Under the pieces are notes generated by a model. The model saw only the letters and a list, made by a program, of their open reading frames with translations. It did not search any database and was not told where the DNA came from. The position numbers and the translations under genes are program-made. Of a stretch of 64,000 bases of DNA, positions 7,595-16,037 are shown piece after piece. Within the stretch, counting starts at the first letter, position 1, and the number at the start of each line of letters is the position of its first letter. Source of the stretch: a gamma proteobacterium HIMB55 (GTDB lineage: Bacteria; Pseudomonadota; Gammaproteobacteria; Pseudomonadales; Halieaceae); assembly GCA_000227505.4 (NCBI GenBank), contig AGIF02000001.1, positions 2,314,035 through 2,378,034 of the forward strand, read 5' to 3'.

Positions 7595-8770
7595 ATGGAA
7601 AACCTTGAACAATTTCGAGCCGACACACGCGAGTGGCTAGAGGCCAATTGTCCAGAAGATATGCGCCAACCGATGCGGTCCGATGAGGATCAGTGCTGGG
7701 GTGGCAGAAACTGGGTATTCAAAAGCGAAGGCCAGAAACTTTGGCTCGAGCGTATGGCAGCAAAAGGCTGGACGGCACCACGGTGGCCTGCGGAATATGG
7801 CGGCGGCGGTCTCTCTGGCCCCGAAGCGAAAATCTTAGGAGAAGAAATGGCGCGCATCGGTGCACGACGCCCGCTCAGCAGCTTTGGTCTGGATATGCTT
7901 GGCCCAGCACTTCTGCTCTACGCGACAGAAGAGCAAAAGCAGCAATACATCCCCGATATCATCAACGGCAAAATCCGCTGGTGTCAGGGCTACAGTGAGC
8001 CCAACGCCGGCTCTGACTTGGCCAGTCTGCGCACAAAAGCCGAGGATATGGGTGATCACTACCTGATCAACGGCTCGAAAGTCTGGACGTCTTATGCGGA
8101 TAAAGCTGACTGGATTTTCTGCTTGGTTCGCACAGATTTTGACTGTCCCAAGCACGAAGGGATTAGCTTCTTGCTGTTTGATATGACCACTGAAGGCGTC
8201 AGCACAAAGCCAATCAAACTGATCAGCGGTACCTCGCCCTTCTGTGAAACCTTCTTCGATAACGTGCAAGTACCCAAGACACAATTGGTCGGCACGCTAA
8301 ACAAGGGCTGGGAAATCGCTAAATACCTGCTTACACACGAGCGTGCCATGATCGGCGGCTTTGGTTTGGCGGGTGGCGGCATGAAGGGCATGGGCCAAAT
8401 GGCAGCAGCAAAGCGCGGCACCAAAGACGGCCGTCTTCGCGATGCATCGTTGCGGGCAGAAGCAAGCGCCTTTGAAATCGATGAAATGGCGTTCGGTCTT
8501 ACCATCGAGCGCATCACCGATGAGACGAAGGCAGGCCAAGGAACGGGAGCGTCTTCGTCAATTCTTAAGATGTACGGCACCGAGCTCAACAAGCTACGTC
8601 AGGAATTATTCATGGCCATCGGTGCAACCGATGCGCTGAACTTCGATACCGATAGCAAAGGCGCGCTGGTAAGAAGTTGGCTTCGAAGTAAGGCCAACTC
8701 TATCGAAGGCGGCACCACTGAAGTGCAGCTCAATATTATTGCCAAACGCATTCTTGGCTTACCAGCGTAG
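7595..8770 (+). CDS. Acyl-CoA dehydrogenase, subunit 1 of a pair
   Basis: A 391-residue flavoprotein of the acyl-CoA dehydrogenase family, expected to introduce an alpha,beta double bond in an acyl-CoA and pass electrons to ETF. Visible are the FAD/substrate-loop signature QGYSEPNAGSDLASL, VWTSYADKADW in the middle beta domain, and the C-terminal EGGTTEVQLNIIAKRILG helix that ends most members. The start ATG follows GGCAGG. The next gene encodes a second, divergent acyl-CoA dehydrogenase 11 nt downstream. Such pairs are known to form alpha2beta2 enzymes acting on bulky substrates (FadE pairs of steroid degradation, pimeloyl-CoA dehydrogenase). A heterotetramer here is an inference. Confidence 0.9.
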   Translation: MENLEQFRADTREWLEANCPEDMRQPMRSDEDQCWGGRNWVFKSEGQKLWLERMAAKGWTAPRWPAEYGGGGLSGPEAKILGEEMARIGARRPLSSFGLDMLGPALLLYATEEQKQQYIPDIINGKIRWCQGYSEPNAGSDLASLRTKAEDMGDHYLINGSKVWTSYADKADWIFCLVRTDFDCPKHEGISFLLFDMTTEGVSTKPIKLISGTSPFCETFFDNVQVPKTQLVGTLNKGWEIAKYLLTHERAMIGGFGLAGGGMKGMGQMAAAKRGTKDGRLRDASLRAEASAFEIDEMAFGLTIERITDETKAGQGTGASSSILKMYGTELNKLRQELFMAIGATDALNFDTDSKGALVRSWLRSKANSIEGGTTEVQLNIIAKRILGLPA

Positions 8771-8781
8771 GGGGAAACAAC

Positions 8782-9897
8782 GTGGTAATGATCCTAAGTG
8801 AGGAGCAGCAGCTCCTCAAAGACTCGGCAAAAGCATTCCTATCAGAGAGTGCGCCGATTTCCGCACTGCGCGCGATGCGCGACGCGGGCGACGACCACAT
8901 GCCAGAACTATGGTCAAAAATGAGCGAGATGGGTTGGCCTGGGATTGTGATTCCAGACGCCTACTCTGGTCTCGAATTCGGCTATGTGGGTGCAGGTGTT
9001 GTCCTTGAAGAGATGGGTCGCACGCTAGCGCTATCACCCTTCCTCAGTTCGGCCGTTGTCGCAGCAAGCTTGATTAACCAGCTTGGTTCGGAACAGCAGA
9101 AAGAAAAGTATCTGCCCAGCATTGCAACGGGTGAGCTCACGGCCGTGCTCGCGGCTGACGAATCTGGGTTCTTCGATCTCGATGGCATCGCAACGTCGGC
9201 CACGGCGAATGATGGTGGTTACACCCTCTCGGGAAGTAAGCGAGGGGTTATCGACGGCCACAATGCAGACCTTTTCCTGATCGTCACAAACGGTGACGAG
9301 GGCATGAGCGTCTTCGCTGTCGAGAAAGAGGCGGCAGGTATCTCCTGCGAGACACGTTTGATTGTCGACAGCCAAAGAGCCGCCGATATCACGCTCGATA
9401 GTGTCGCTGTCTCTTCGGACGCTCTAATGGGTACGCTGGGTGGTGCATCCGAGGCGCTCGAATTCACCATCGACGTTGCAGCGGCTTGCTCTGCAGCGGA
9501 GATGTTAGGTATTTCTATCGAGACCTTCGAGCGTACCGTCGGCTACCTGAAAGAGCGCGAGCAGTTTGGCAGCAAGATTGGTACTTTCCAGGGCCTTCAG
9601 CACCGCGCAGCACAGTTGTTTGCTGAAATCGAAGTCAGCAAGTCGGCGGTACTCGCTGCCTTGCAGGCACTCGATGAGAACAGCGAGAAGCGTTCTGTTC
9701 TAGCAAGCATGGCGAAAGCAAAGTGCGCGAAAGTTGTACGTAACGCCACCGAAGAAGGCGTTCAAATGCACGGTGGTATCGGCATGACCGACGAGTTTGA
9801 TATCGGCTTCTTTATGAAGCGTGCAGCGGTATGCCGTCAGGCTTACGGCGACTACCACTATCACGCCGATCGCTTCGCGAATTTGCGAGGCTACTAA
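8782..9897 (+). CDS. Acyl-CoA dehydrogenase, subunit 2 of a pair
   Basis: A 371-residue member of the acyl-CoA dehydrogenase family, more divergent than its upstream neighbour. The N-terminal alpha domain (LSEEQQLLKDSAKAFL) and C-terminal domain (REQFGSKIGTFQGLQHRAA, HGGIGMTDEFDIGFF) are clear. The usual EPGAGSD substrate loop is replaced by AADESGFFDLDGIA, as is common in the partner subunit of heteromeric enzymes. I keep the GTG at 8782, 5-8 nt after GGGG; an ATG at 8788 is the alternative. The gene ends just before a strong terminator. Confidence 0.88.
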   Translation: MVMILSEEQQLLKDSAKAFLSESAPISALRAMRDAGDDHMPELWSKMSEMGWPGIVIPDAYSGLEFGYVGAGVVLEEMGRTLALSPFLSSAVVAASLINQLGSEQQKEKYLPSIATGELTAVLAADESGFFDLDGIATSATANDGGYTLSGSKRGVIDGHNADLFLIVTNGDEGMSVFAVEKEAAGISCETRLIVDSQRAADITLDSVAVSSDALMGTLGGASEALEFTIDVAAACSAAEMLGISIETFERTVGYLKEREQFGSKIGTFQGLQHRAAQLFAEIEVSKSAVLAALQALDENSEKRSVLASMAKAKCAKVVRNATEEGVQMHGGIGMTDEFDIGFFMKRAAVCRQAYGDYHYHADRFANLRGY

Positions 9898-9919
9898 CGC
9901 TTTAATCATAAAACACAAA

Positions 9920-9944
9920 ACCCGCGCTTGCCGCGGGTTTTTTT
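9920..9944 (+). terminator. Rho-independent terminator after the acyl-CoA dehydrogenase pair
   Basis: Perfect 7-bp stem acccgcg / cgcgggt with a CTTGC loop and seven Ts, 23 nt after the stop codon. It sits between convergent genes. Confidence 0.92.
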
Positions 9945-9982
9945 ATGCCTTTTCGATTTCCTACGTCTACCCTGTCAGGCAA

Positions 9983-11038
9983 TCAGCGCGTCGATGCAAA
10001 CAGTGCTTGCTCCTCATCGTTCATTTCGGCAGGAATCGACTCGAACAGCGGTGTAGATAAATATCGCTCACCGGTATCGGGGAGCATGACCAAGATGACT
10101 GAGCCCTCGGGCGCACTCTCTGCGACTTCAATCGCCGTCAGTAAGGTTGATCCGCCGGATACACCCGTCAGAATTCCCTCGTTTGCGGCTAAGTGCTGAG
10201 CCATCGCCATACCCTTTGTACCATCAACCGGTCTCACCTCATCAAAGAAGGCACGATCGATACCTTCTTGTAGCACCTTTGGAATAAAGTCCGGCGTCCA
10301 GCCCTGAATCACGTGCGGCTCCCACGCAGGGTGGCTACCCTTGGGTGAGTCGTCATCATTACGCTCTTGCGCGACGCCTGAACCGATAAGCGTGGCGTTG
10401 TGAGGCTCCGACAAGACGATCGTGCAGTCGGGACGCTCGGCTCTTAGGACACGCGCAACACCGGTAACCGTTCCGCCCGTACCATAGCCCGTTACCCAGT
10501 AGTCGAGCGACGTGTCTTTAAAGTCGGCCAGAATCTCGCGGGCCGTTGTTGATTCGTGGATATCAGCATTTGCCGCGTTTTCAAACTGCCGCGCAAAGAA
10601 CCAACCGTTGTCCTCAGCGAGTTTCTTCGCCGCGTTGTACATACCGATGCCACGCTCTTCCTTCGGGGTTAACACCACCTTGGCACCCAAGAATCGCATA
10701 AGCCTTCGGCGCTCAATCGAGAAACTCTCGGCCATGGTAATAACCAATGGGTAGCCTTTGGCGGCACAGACCATCGCAAGCCCAATACCGGTGTTACCCG
10801 ACGTTGCCTCGACCACGGTTTGACCCGGCTTCAAAGTGCCGTCGCGCTCTGCGGCTTCGATAATATTCAACGCCAATCGGTCTTTTACCGAGGCAAGCGG
10901 GTTGAAGGACTCAACCTTTACGTACATTGACACATGCGACGGCCCGGTCCGATTGAGTCGCACACAGGGCGTGTCACCCACCGTCTCGACGATAGAGTTA
11001 TAGCGCACACCGCGGCCGCTCGTTGAATAAATAGTCAT
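9983..11038 (-). CDS. cysK: Cysteine synthase (O-acetylserine sulfhydrylase), PLP-dependent
   Basis: A 351-residue fold-type II PLP enzyme that makes L-cysteine from O-acetylserine and sulfide. The PLP lysine is in NPLASVKDR (Lys52). The substrate loop EATSGNTGIGLA, the phosphate loop GYGTGGTVTG and the C-terminal SGGST and PDTGERYLST are all intact, so it looks active. The frame is open to 11080; the ATG at 11038 is chosen because GGGAGA lies about 8 nt upstream. The spacing around GSHPAWEPHVIQGW includes a short insertion of the kind seen in CysK-like proteins. CBS-like or CysM-like specificity is not excluded. Confidence 0.9.
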   Translation of the reverse strand: MTIYSTSGRGVRYNSIVETVGDTPCVRLNRTGPSHVSMYVKVESFNPLASVKDRLALNIIEAAERDGTLKPGQTVVEATSGNTGIGLAMVCAAKGYPLVITMAESFSIERRRLMRFLGAKVVLTPKEERGIGMYNAAKKLAEDNGWFFARQFENAANADIHESTTAREILADFKDTSLDYWVTGYGTGGTVTGVARVLRAERPDCTIVLSEPHNATLIGSGVAQERNDDDSPKGSHPAWEPHVIQGWTPDFIPKVLQEGIDRAFFDEVRPVDGTKGMAMAQHLAANEGILTGVSGGSTLLTAIEVAESAPEGSVILVMLPDTGERYLSTPLFESIPAEMNDEEQALFASTR

Positions 11039-11211
11039 CGATAGATCTCCCAAATCGCCCCCAATTCGTTGCGAACCCACCTGTCGATGTCGACAGTCAG
11101 GTCGCCACTGAGGAAGTCACCCTTATGATGTACTTACCGTGCCATGCTCTGTAGGTAGACACAATGGCGAGCTTCGCCCGCTCAGGATTGCCCAAGCGAT
11201 GAAGCTAAGCT

Positions 11212-11955
11212 TCAAGCTGGCGATAATCTGTATTGGTAAAGACGATCGTAGTGCGGCTTCATGCGTCGATGCACTTGCCTCACTCGATCGGGTAAGTTGT
11301 CTAACTCGACATACTTACGCTTTTGAGCAACCAGCCCTGTGGACTGTGCAAGGTTGGCGTGGAAGGAGCCGCCGTCCCACCAACTGTGTGCGCTGGGATC
11401 GCCACCGGGCTCCCAACTGAGCGCCTCGGGTAAGAACGGAATACCTACAGACTCACAGAAAGCCCGTGTCATTGCCTCGGGCTGCTCAAGTAAGTCATCG
11501 CTATCGATAACAGGCGGTGGTGCGCCATTGATCGCAGTGAGTAAATCGAACAGTGCACGTTGCTCCGGAAAGCCCACCTCAAGCTCATCAAAATCGTTCC
11601 ACTGATGATAGAGCGAGGTCAGTGTTTTGGCCGGATCACGAATCAAAAAAGCATGTGTGAATTGACCCAAGAATTCTGGTGTCCACATATGACTGATGTA
11701 ATGAGGAAAGTCTTTGAGAAACACTGGGCCCTGTTGTGCGCGGGACTCTATGTCTTCCCAAACACTATCTAGGGTGAGACCCGGGGTCGTCTTCTCCCCT
11801 TCTGAAAACCGTGGCCAAAGAGGGGCTTCCCCTTGATACCAAGCCTCGCCAAAAGGCTCATGCAGACAGTCCAAGTCTCCGCGCTGTCGCATCATCCACT
11901 CAAACGCCGTCGATGTAGATCGCGGCACTGCCCAAAGCGCGACGATTTTATTCAT
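11212..11955 (-). CDS. Small sulfotransferase-like P-loop protein, second copy
   Basis: A 247-residue paralogue of the protein at 42-764. It shares the N-terminal WAVPRSTSTAFEWM loop, the HEPFGEAW box, the FLIRDPAKTLTSLYHQW 3'-phosphate segment and a VIDSDDLLEQPEA strand. There is no signal peptide. Its start codon overlaps the stop of the upstream AMDase-like gene by 4 nt (ATGA), which implies translational coupling. The acceptor is unknown. The fact that each copy is coupled to a different enzyme of amino-acid or acid metabolism suggests small-molecule rather than protein substrates; that is inference. Confidence 0.8.
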   Translation of the reverse strand: MNKIVALWAVPRSTSTAFEWMMRQRGDLDCLHEPFGEAWYQGEAPLWPRFSEGEKTTPGLTLDSVWEDIESRAQQGPVFLKDFPHYISHMWTPEFLGQFTHAFLIRDPAKTLTSLYHQWNDFDELEVGFPEQRALFDLLTAINGAPPPVIDSDDLLEQPEAMTRAFCESVGIPFLPEALSWEPGGDPSAHSWWDGGSFHANLAQSTGLVAQKRKYVELDNLPDRVRQVHRRMKPHYDRLYQYRLSPA

Positions 11956-12791
11956 GACTTTTCTCCAAGCGACGACAAAAGCTGACCCTGAGCAATTTCA
12001 GGAGTAATGCCTAGCGTTTTAAAGACCCGCCAATACAACGCCGTATCGTGACCAATCACCGGTCTTCCCAGACGGCCCTCAAGTGCCTCGGTATGATGGA
12101 CCGGTCGCTGCGCTAGTCCATCGGAAGGGCGCCGGTAGTTGCTCATACCATTGATGAGATAGGCATCGACATGCGGGGCTTTATCAGCGACATAATCAAA
12201 AGAGTCCCAGAGCAGGGACTCATCGAAGCACCAGACGCAGCGGTCGACATCAGTCTGTGCGTTGAACCACCCTTGATCGACAAAATTACCTGCCCAAACC
12301 ACATCAAAGCCTGCCTCTTGCAGGAAGCCAACCGTGCCTTGATACCAGCTTCGATCGTGATAGCAGGCGTTGAGCGCCACCTTTTCGACGTTTTGATCGC
12401 GCAGCGCTTCAACCATCGCGTAACCTGCCATATGAAACGGTGTCTCGTACCGATCACTCAACATGGCGCAGTGGTCTCTAATGCCCTCCACGCCTAGACC
12501 ACTCGCGTGCACCCAATTCGAACCCACCTGCGCACATACATCAGCGCCGTTGTTCGCCATGCACTCCACAAACTCTTCCAATAAACCAAAGTTCTTCTGC
12601 CGCTGGTCTAACTTATGGGTGTAATCGGGTACGTGAAGCATACGTCCGTGAACACCGACAGTCCTCGGTGCCATCCGCAGAAAATCTGAAGGCGCTGCGT
12701 CGAAATCGTGTGGGGGAGCGGTAAACCCCACTTGATGGGGAAACAGCTTCACTGAGCTGTCTTTCCACTTCGCAGGTTTCTCATAAGCCAT
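11952..12791 (-). CDS. Arylmalonate decarboxylase / maleate isomerase-like protein
   Basis: A 279-residue protein resembling the Asp/Glu racemase superfamily branch that includes maleate cis-trans isomerase and arylmalonate decarboxylase. It has a GVHGRMLHVPDY N-terminal loop, an alternating alpha/beta layout, YAMVEALRDQNVEKVAL like the family's RALGVKRVAL strand-helix, and a C-terminal GHDTALYWRVFKTLGI like NQALAWHALRLAGI. At the two positions where these enzymes normally carry catalytic cysteines I read QVGSNWVHASG and YLINGMSNYRR, so neither cysteine appears to be in place. Chemistry may therefore differ or be lost. AAGGA lies about 10 nt before the ATG. It is followed by the coupled small sulfotransferase. 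Confidence 0.65.
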   Translation of the reverse strand: MAYEKPAKWKDSSVKLFPHQVGFTAPPHDFDAAPSDFLRMAPRTVGVHGRMLHVPDYTHKLDQRQKNFGLLEEFVECMANNGADVCAQVGSNWVHASGLGVEGIRDHCAMLSDRYETPFHMAGYAMVEALRDQNVEKVALNACYHDRSWYQGTVGFLQEAGFDVVWAGNFVDQGWFNAQTDVDRCVWCFDESLLWDSFDYVADKAPHVDAYLINGMSNYRRPSDGLAQRPVHHTEALEGRLGRPVIGHDTALYWRVFKTLGITPEIAQGQLLSSLGEKS

Positions 12792-13103
12792 GAGACGACA
12801 TTCCTTTTCTTATTAGTCCGTCTTCTGAGCGCTTTTTACACACCGATACTCAAAGACATATTCGCGAGAGGAGTGTGCGCGCGGGAGGCGCGCCATGCAA
12901 TAAGTCCACGGCAATTCGCTGCACCAGAAAAGGCGGCTTAAGAAATGAACTATCAACACACCGCTAACCGACTCACCTAAGTAATTTTATCCAACCCACC
13001 TTTACCTAAAGGACAGCGCCTCAGCGAGGTTGGAATTCTGAATAAGCGCGGAAACCCAATGTTTTTAAGTATTTTGCTGCAATACCTCCAGCCGCAAGCA
13101 GGG
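12792..13103. other. Intergenic region upstream of the csoR operon
   Basis: More than 300 nt between the divergent AMDase-like gene and csoR. The left end holds the ribosome-binding site of the AMDase-like gene. I see no credible coding frame, terminator or RNA in the middle part; the only strong signal is the double operator at 13104-13147. Confidence 0.6.
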
Positions 13104-13147
13104 ATACCCCCCAGGGGTATTTGACGAATAATACCCCCCAGGGGTAT
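13104..13147 (+). promoter_or_regulatory. Double CsoR operator overlapping the csoR promoter
   Basis: Two identical 17-bp palindromes, ATACCCCCCAGGGGTAT, at 13104-13120 and 13131-13147, 27 bp centre to centre. G/C-tract palindromes of this form are the known operator type of CsoR/RcnR-family repressors. A TTGACG -35-like element (13121-13126) lies between them and a tatatt -10-like element (13145-13150) overlaps the end of the second, so repressor on the sites would block RNA polymerase. The gene just downstream encodes a CsoR, so autoregulation is very likely. Confidence 0.92.
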
Positions 13148-13170
13148 ATTGAACGTATAGGAGGTATTTC

Positions 13171-13443
13171 GTGAAACAAGAAACCAGAGATAACGTTGAT
13201 CGCCGACTCGCCCGCATTGAAGGGCAAGTCAAAGCTTTGCGCCGAATGGTAGGTGAGGACCGGTACTGCATCGATATCGCAAGACAGGTGCAAGCTGCAC
13301 GCGCTGCGCTCTCCAGCCTCGAGTCGATCATTCTCGATGACCACATTGCCACCTGCGTTCAACATGCGCTTGAAGGCGACAACCTCAGTGATCGCGAAGC
13401 TAAGATCGATGAACTCATCAAGGTAATGCGAGGCAAAAAATGA
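13171..13443 (+). CDS. csoR: CsoR-family copper-sensing repressor
   Basis: A 90-residue all-helical repressor. The metal site is readable: Cys33, His58 and Cys62, with the same 25- and 4-residue spacing as the Cys36/His61/Cys65 Cu(I) ligands of Mycobacterium CsoR. This separates it from RcnR (Ni/Co; His-Cys-His-His) and from FrmR or CstR. The N-terminal RRLARIEGQVKALRRMV helix is the family signature. GTG start with AGGAGGT 6 nt upstream. It heads a four-gene operon and overlaps the next gene by ATGA. Cu(I) binding should release it from the double operator and induce the operon. Confidence 0.93.
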   Translation: MKQETRDNVDRRLARIEGQVKALRRMVGEDRYCIDIARQVQAARAALSSLESIILDDHIATCVQHALEGDNLSDREAKIDELIKVMRGKK

Positions 13444-14090
13444 AAATTCGCCTTGCGAGTTTGTTACTCGGTTTCGCTGCGATCACAGTGAGCGCCGGTG
13501 CACTCGCACGCCCAGTTTCCTATGCAGGAGGCTGGACACTGATCGAAACCTCAAGTCGGGCCTCGAGCGCAGCACTGCTTCATTACACACCCGCCTACAA
13601 CTATTCCGTTGGTGCGCGTTACGAGTGGATGCGAGGTGCTGATATCCGAATGCAAGTAATCCAACCGACTTACCTTGCAAAACGTTGGTTTGGAAAAAAC
13701 TACCAAGCCAATCTCTATCTCACCGGTGGTGTCGGTCGTGCCGAACGAACGCGCGGCCAGCGCTCGATAACAGAGACGGCGAGTTTCGCAGGGGTAATGG
13801 CTGACTGGGAGACACGCTCTCTGTTCGCGAGCTATGAGATGCGCGCGGCTGATCTGGGGCAACTCGGAAATCAAACCATGCACGCAGCGCGTGTCGGGTG
13901 GGCACCTTACGAGGGCGACACCGGTGACCTGCACACTTGGCTCATGGTCGAAGTCGATCGACGAGAACATCTCGAGGAAGCTACTACCGTTACGCCACTC
14001 ATCCGTTTTTTCAAAGGTCCGGCTTTACTAGAGGTGGGTTACAACCTCAGCGATTCGAAGCCGCTGTTAAATTTCACCTACCGTTTTTAG
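13440..14090 (+). CDS. Predicted outer-membrane beta-barrel protein of the metal operon
   Basis: A 216-residue exported protein: a signal peptide (about 1-23, cleaved near ALA-RP) followed by alternating strands with many aromatic residues, ending in TYRF. A terminal Phe is the usual outer-membrane assembly signal. I do not recognise a named family. It overlaps csoR by 4 nt (ATGA) and is followed by a His-rich metal-binding protein, so it is probably expressed on copper stress and may help metal leave or be handled in the outer membrane. Confidence 0.78.
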   Translation: MKIRLASLLLGFAAITVSAGALARPVSYAGGWTLIETSSRASSAALLHYTPAYNYSVGARYEWMRGADIRMQVIQPTYLAKRWFGKNYQANLYLTGGVGRAERTRGQRSITETASFAGVMADWETRSLFASYEMRAADLGQLGNQTMHAARVGWAPYEGDTGDLHTWLMVEVDRREHLEEATTVTPLIRFFKGPALLEVGYNLSDSKPLLNFTYRF

Positions 14091-14102
14091 AGGCGAATTT
14101 CT

Positions 14103-14618
14103 ATGAACACGGCATTTTTAAACTCTTTGACCTTGGTAGCTGCACTGGCCTTACCGGTGTCGGCATTCGCTGACCACAGCAACGAGGGACCGGATCATCA
14201 CGCTATGTCTGGCATGCAGCATGGTGATCATGATCATGGTCATGAACACGCGCATCAGCATGAAGACGCTGGCCATGACAGGCACGGGGATCATGAAGAA
14301 CACGACCATGGCGCAATGAGCATGGCGGCAACCATTACCCAGACTGATGACGTGGCCGCGGCACTTGCTGCAGGTGGTGCACCTGTAGTCGTCGATGTTC
14401 TCGGCGTTGTCTGCGATTTCTGTGCTACCGCCATGAATAAAATCTTTGGCAAGCGCGACGAGGTCGCCGCGGTTTACGTCGATCTGGATAAGAAGACCTT
14501 GAGTTTGGTTATCGGTGAAGGCGACGCGCTTACCGACAAGCAAATTGAAAAACTTGCCAAGAAAGCAGGCTACCGCATTGCGGCCATCCGCCGTGGCAGT
14601 GAGGCGCTTGGCGGATGA
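14103..14618 (+). CDS. Periplasmic His-rich protein with a C-terminal HMA-like domain
   Basis: A 171-residue protein: signal peptide (1-23, AFA-D), then a His/Asp/Glu-rich stretch with 15 histidines between residues 25 and 69, then a heavy-metal-associated-like ferredoxin fold from about 94 to 165. The HMA loop reads VVCDFCATAM with Cys104 and Cys107 (CxxC). The His stretch should buffer Cu or other divalent ions and the CxxC should carry Cu(I) or Hg(II). It resembles a MerP-like chaperone with an added metal sponge. It overlaps the next gene by ATGA. Confidence 0.85.
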   Translation: MNTAFLNSLTLVAALALPVSAFADHSNEGPDHHAMSGMQHGDHDHGHEHAHQHEDAGHDRHGDHEEHDHGAMSMAATITQTDDVAAALAAGGAPVVVDVLGVVCDFCATAMNKIFGKRDEVAAVYVDLDKKTLSLVIGEGDALTDKQIEKLAKKAGYRIAAIRRGSEALGG

Positions 14619-14998
14619 ATCCGATCGATCGTAGGTCACTGATTGGCCCGACGCTGTCGTTATTCGCAAGCACGTCGACGCTACTATGTTGCGCGCTACC
14701 CGCACTCCTGATTACGGTCGGTGCGGGTGCCGTGATGGCCGGTCTCACCGCCGCTGTTCCCGGAATCATGTGGCTATCTGTAAATAAAGGGCCTCTTTTC
14801 ATTGCGTCAGGGGCGCTGCTGAGCGCGTCTGCCTTGATGCAGTGGCGAGCAAGAAACGCCCCCTGCCCTTCAGACCCTGAACAAGCGGCAGCCTGCAACG
14901 CGCTGAGAGTTCTGAGCCGCCGGATACTGATTGGCTCCTCCTCGGTGTATGCCACAGGCGTATTCTTCGCCTATCTTTGGCCTCTTATCTATCTTTAA
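14615..14998 (+). CDS. MerT-like inner-membrane metal transport protein
   Basis: A 127-residue protein with about three membrane segments (13-45, 55-75, 100-125). The vicinal pair Cys25-Cys26 in the first segment (TLLCCALPALLITVGAG) and a loop with two further cysteines (CPSDPEQAAAC) match the layout of MerT-type mercuric transporters, which take ions from MerP. Here the operon is under a copper-type CsoR, so the physiological ion may be copper. Last gene of the csoR operon. Confidence 0.75.
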   Translation: MNPIDRRSLIGPTLSLFASTSTLLCCALPALLITVGAGAVMAGLTAAVPGIMWLSVNKGPLFIASGALLSASALMQWRARNAPCPSDPEQAAACNALRVLSRRILIGSSSVYATGVFFAYLWPLIYL

Positions 14999-15229
14999 TC
15001 GCACACCCTCGAAAGTGGCCCTTTAAGTTCACTCACTCAACAAGCACTTACTCTCAGGTTGTGACATCGTTGAAGAACTCACCTTATGCACGACTGGTTA
15101 TGCACGGCTGGCGGGGGGACATTGTCGGCCTGAGCATCGAGATCCATGGGCGAAATGGCAATTAGAGGATCGGCCTAGATTAGTAATAACAGCAAAGAAG
15201 GAGGAACGCAGAAAGAAAACCAGGGAGTT

Positions 15230-15928
15230 CTACGCTTTTGAGTTAGTGCGCCGTGGGATCAGGACATAAAGCACAATACCCGCGATCGCGGTCAACAAGG
15301 CGAGCAGTGAGAACAGCTTCAGTAGCCAAGTCCCAATGTCATCGCGATCGTCGTAATCCATGATGTGGAGCATCCAAAGAAAATCCCAGGCTCGCCACGC
15401 AGTATTTCTAATCGCCACAATATCGCCAGATCGGGGGTCAACATAAACCTTCAATGAAGGCTCATCGACATCATAGGCGCGCCACAACGGTAGCTGCCGC
15501 CCCCGATACTCCGCCGCTTCTGATGCTGTTGTTACCCATTCGGTGACATCTGCAGCGATATCGGTCTTATCCCAGACGACCGATATTGCCTGCTCTGAAG
15601 TGAGTGGCTCTACCGGCACACCTTTAGGGGTAAGCCAGTTGGTTGCGCCTGTTTTACTGTCGACCACCCCAACAACAAGCTCGCCTTTGAGTCTCGGCTT
15701 AACGGTGAGTTGCGAGGTTGCAGTGACAGGCAAGTCGAATAGGGATAAATCGATCGCCTGCGTCGGCAACGCCAGACGATGCGGCTCTCCACGAACTTCC
15801 TTGATATCGATAAACGCAAAATAGACACCGCTGACGGTCCATAGCAAAAGCTGAACCGCGGTGATGATCGCTAGACGCCGATGCCAGACCCGGAGGCGTC
15901 GCTGCCATAGAAGCGAACCGGACTTCAT
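15230..15928 (-). CDS. PepSY-type membrane protein
   Basis: A 232-residue protein with one membrane segment near the N-terminus (about 19-40, preceded by an Arg-rich RRLRVWHRRL), a large periplasmic part (40-195) containing PepSY-like features (KVYVDPRSGDIVAIRNTAWR) and a second membrane segment near the C-terminus (about 203-226). It looks like a half-size relative of the PepSY-TM proteins often found with siderophore or metal receptors. It converges on the csoR operon. Function unknown; a link to metal reduction or uptake is only contextual. Confidence 0.8.
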   Translation of the reverse strand: MKSGSLLWQRRLRVWHRRLAIITAVQLLLWTVSGVYFAFIDIKEVRGEPHRLALPTQAIDLSLFDLPVTATSQLTVKPRLKGELVVGVVDSKTGATNWLTPKGVPVEPLTSEQAISVVWDKTDIAADVTEWVTTASEAAEYRGRQLPLWRAYDVDEPSLKVYVDPRSGDIVAIRNTAWRAWDFLWMLHIMDYDDRDDIGTWLLKLFSLLALLTAIAGIVLYVLIPRRTNSKA

Positions 15929-15997
15929 ATGAATCCTCGCCGCGGGCTGTGAAGATGGCTGTGCAGAAGACTGTAAAGAGGACTTTGCATCATAAGA

Positions 15998-16020
15998 AAG
16001 GGAGCGCGAAGCTCCCTCTG
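15998..16020 (-). terminator. Rho-independent terminator after the HD-domain gene
   Basis: A 7-bp stem agggagc / gctccct with a 5-nt loop, located 20 nt past the stop of the minus-strand HD gene and followed on that strand by a broken T run (TTTCTT). Confidence 0.7.
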
Positions 16021-16037
16021 ATATCGCAGAATATCAA

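Noticed and set aside
8092-8592. Long minus-strand frames antisense to the first acyl-CoA dehydrogenase (also 7835-8284)
   Set aside because: They are mirror frames of a conserved gene and have no domain of their own.
14977-15165. A 62-residue plus-strand frame at the end of the metal operon
   Set aside because: It starts inside the MerT-like gene, has no ribosome-binding site and no recognisable feature.
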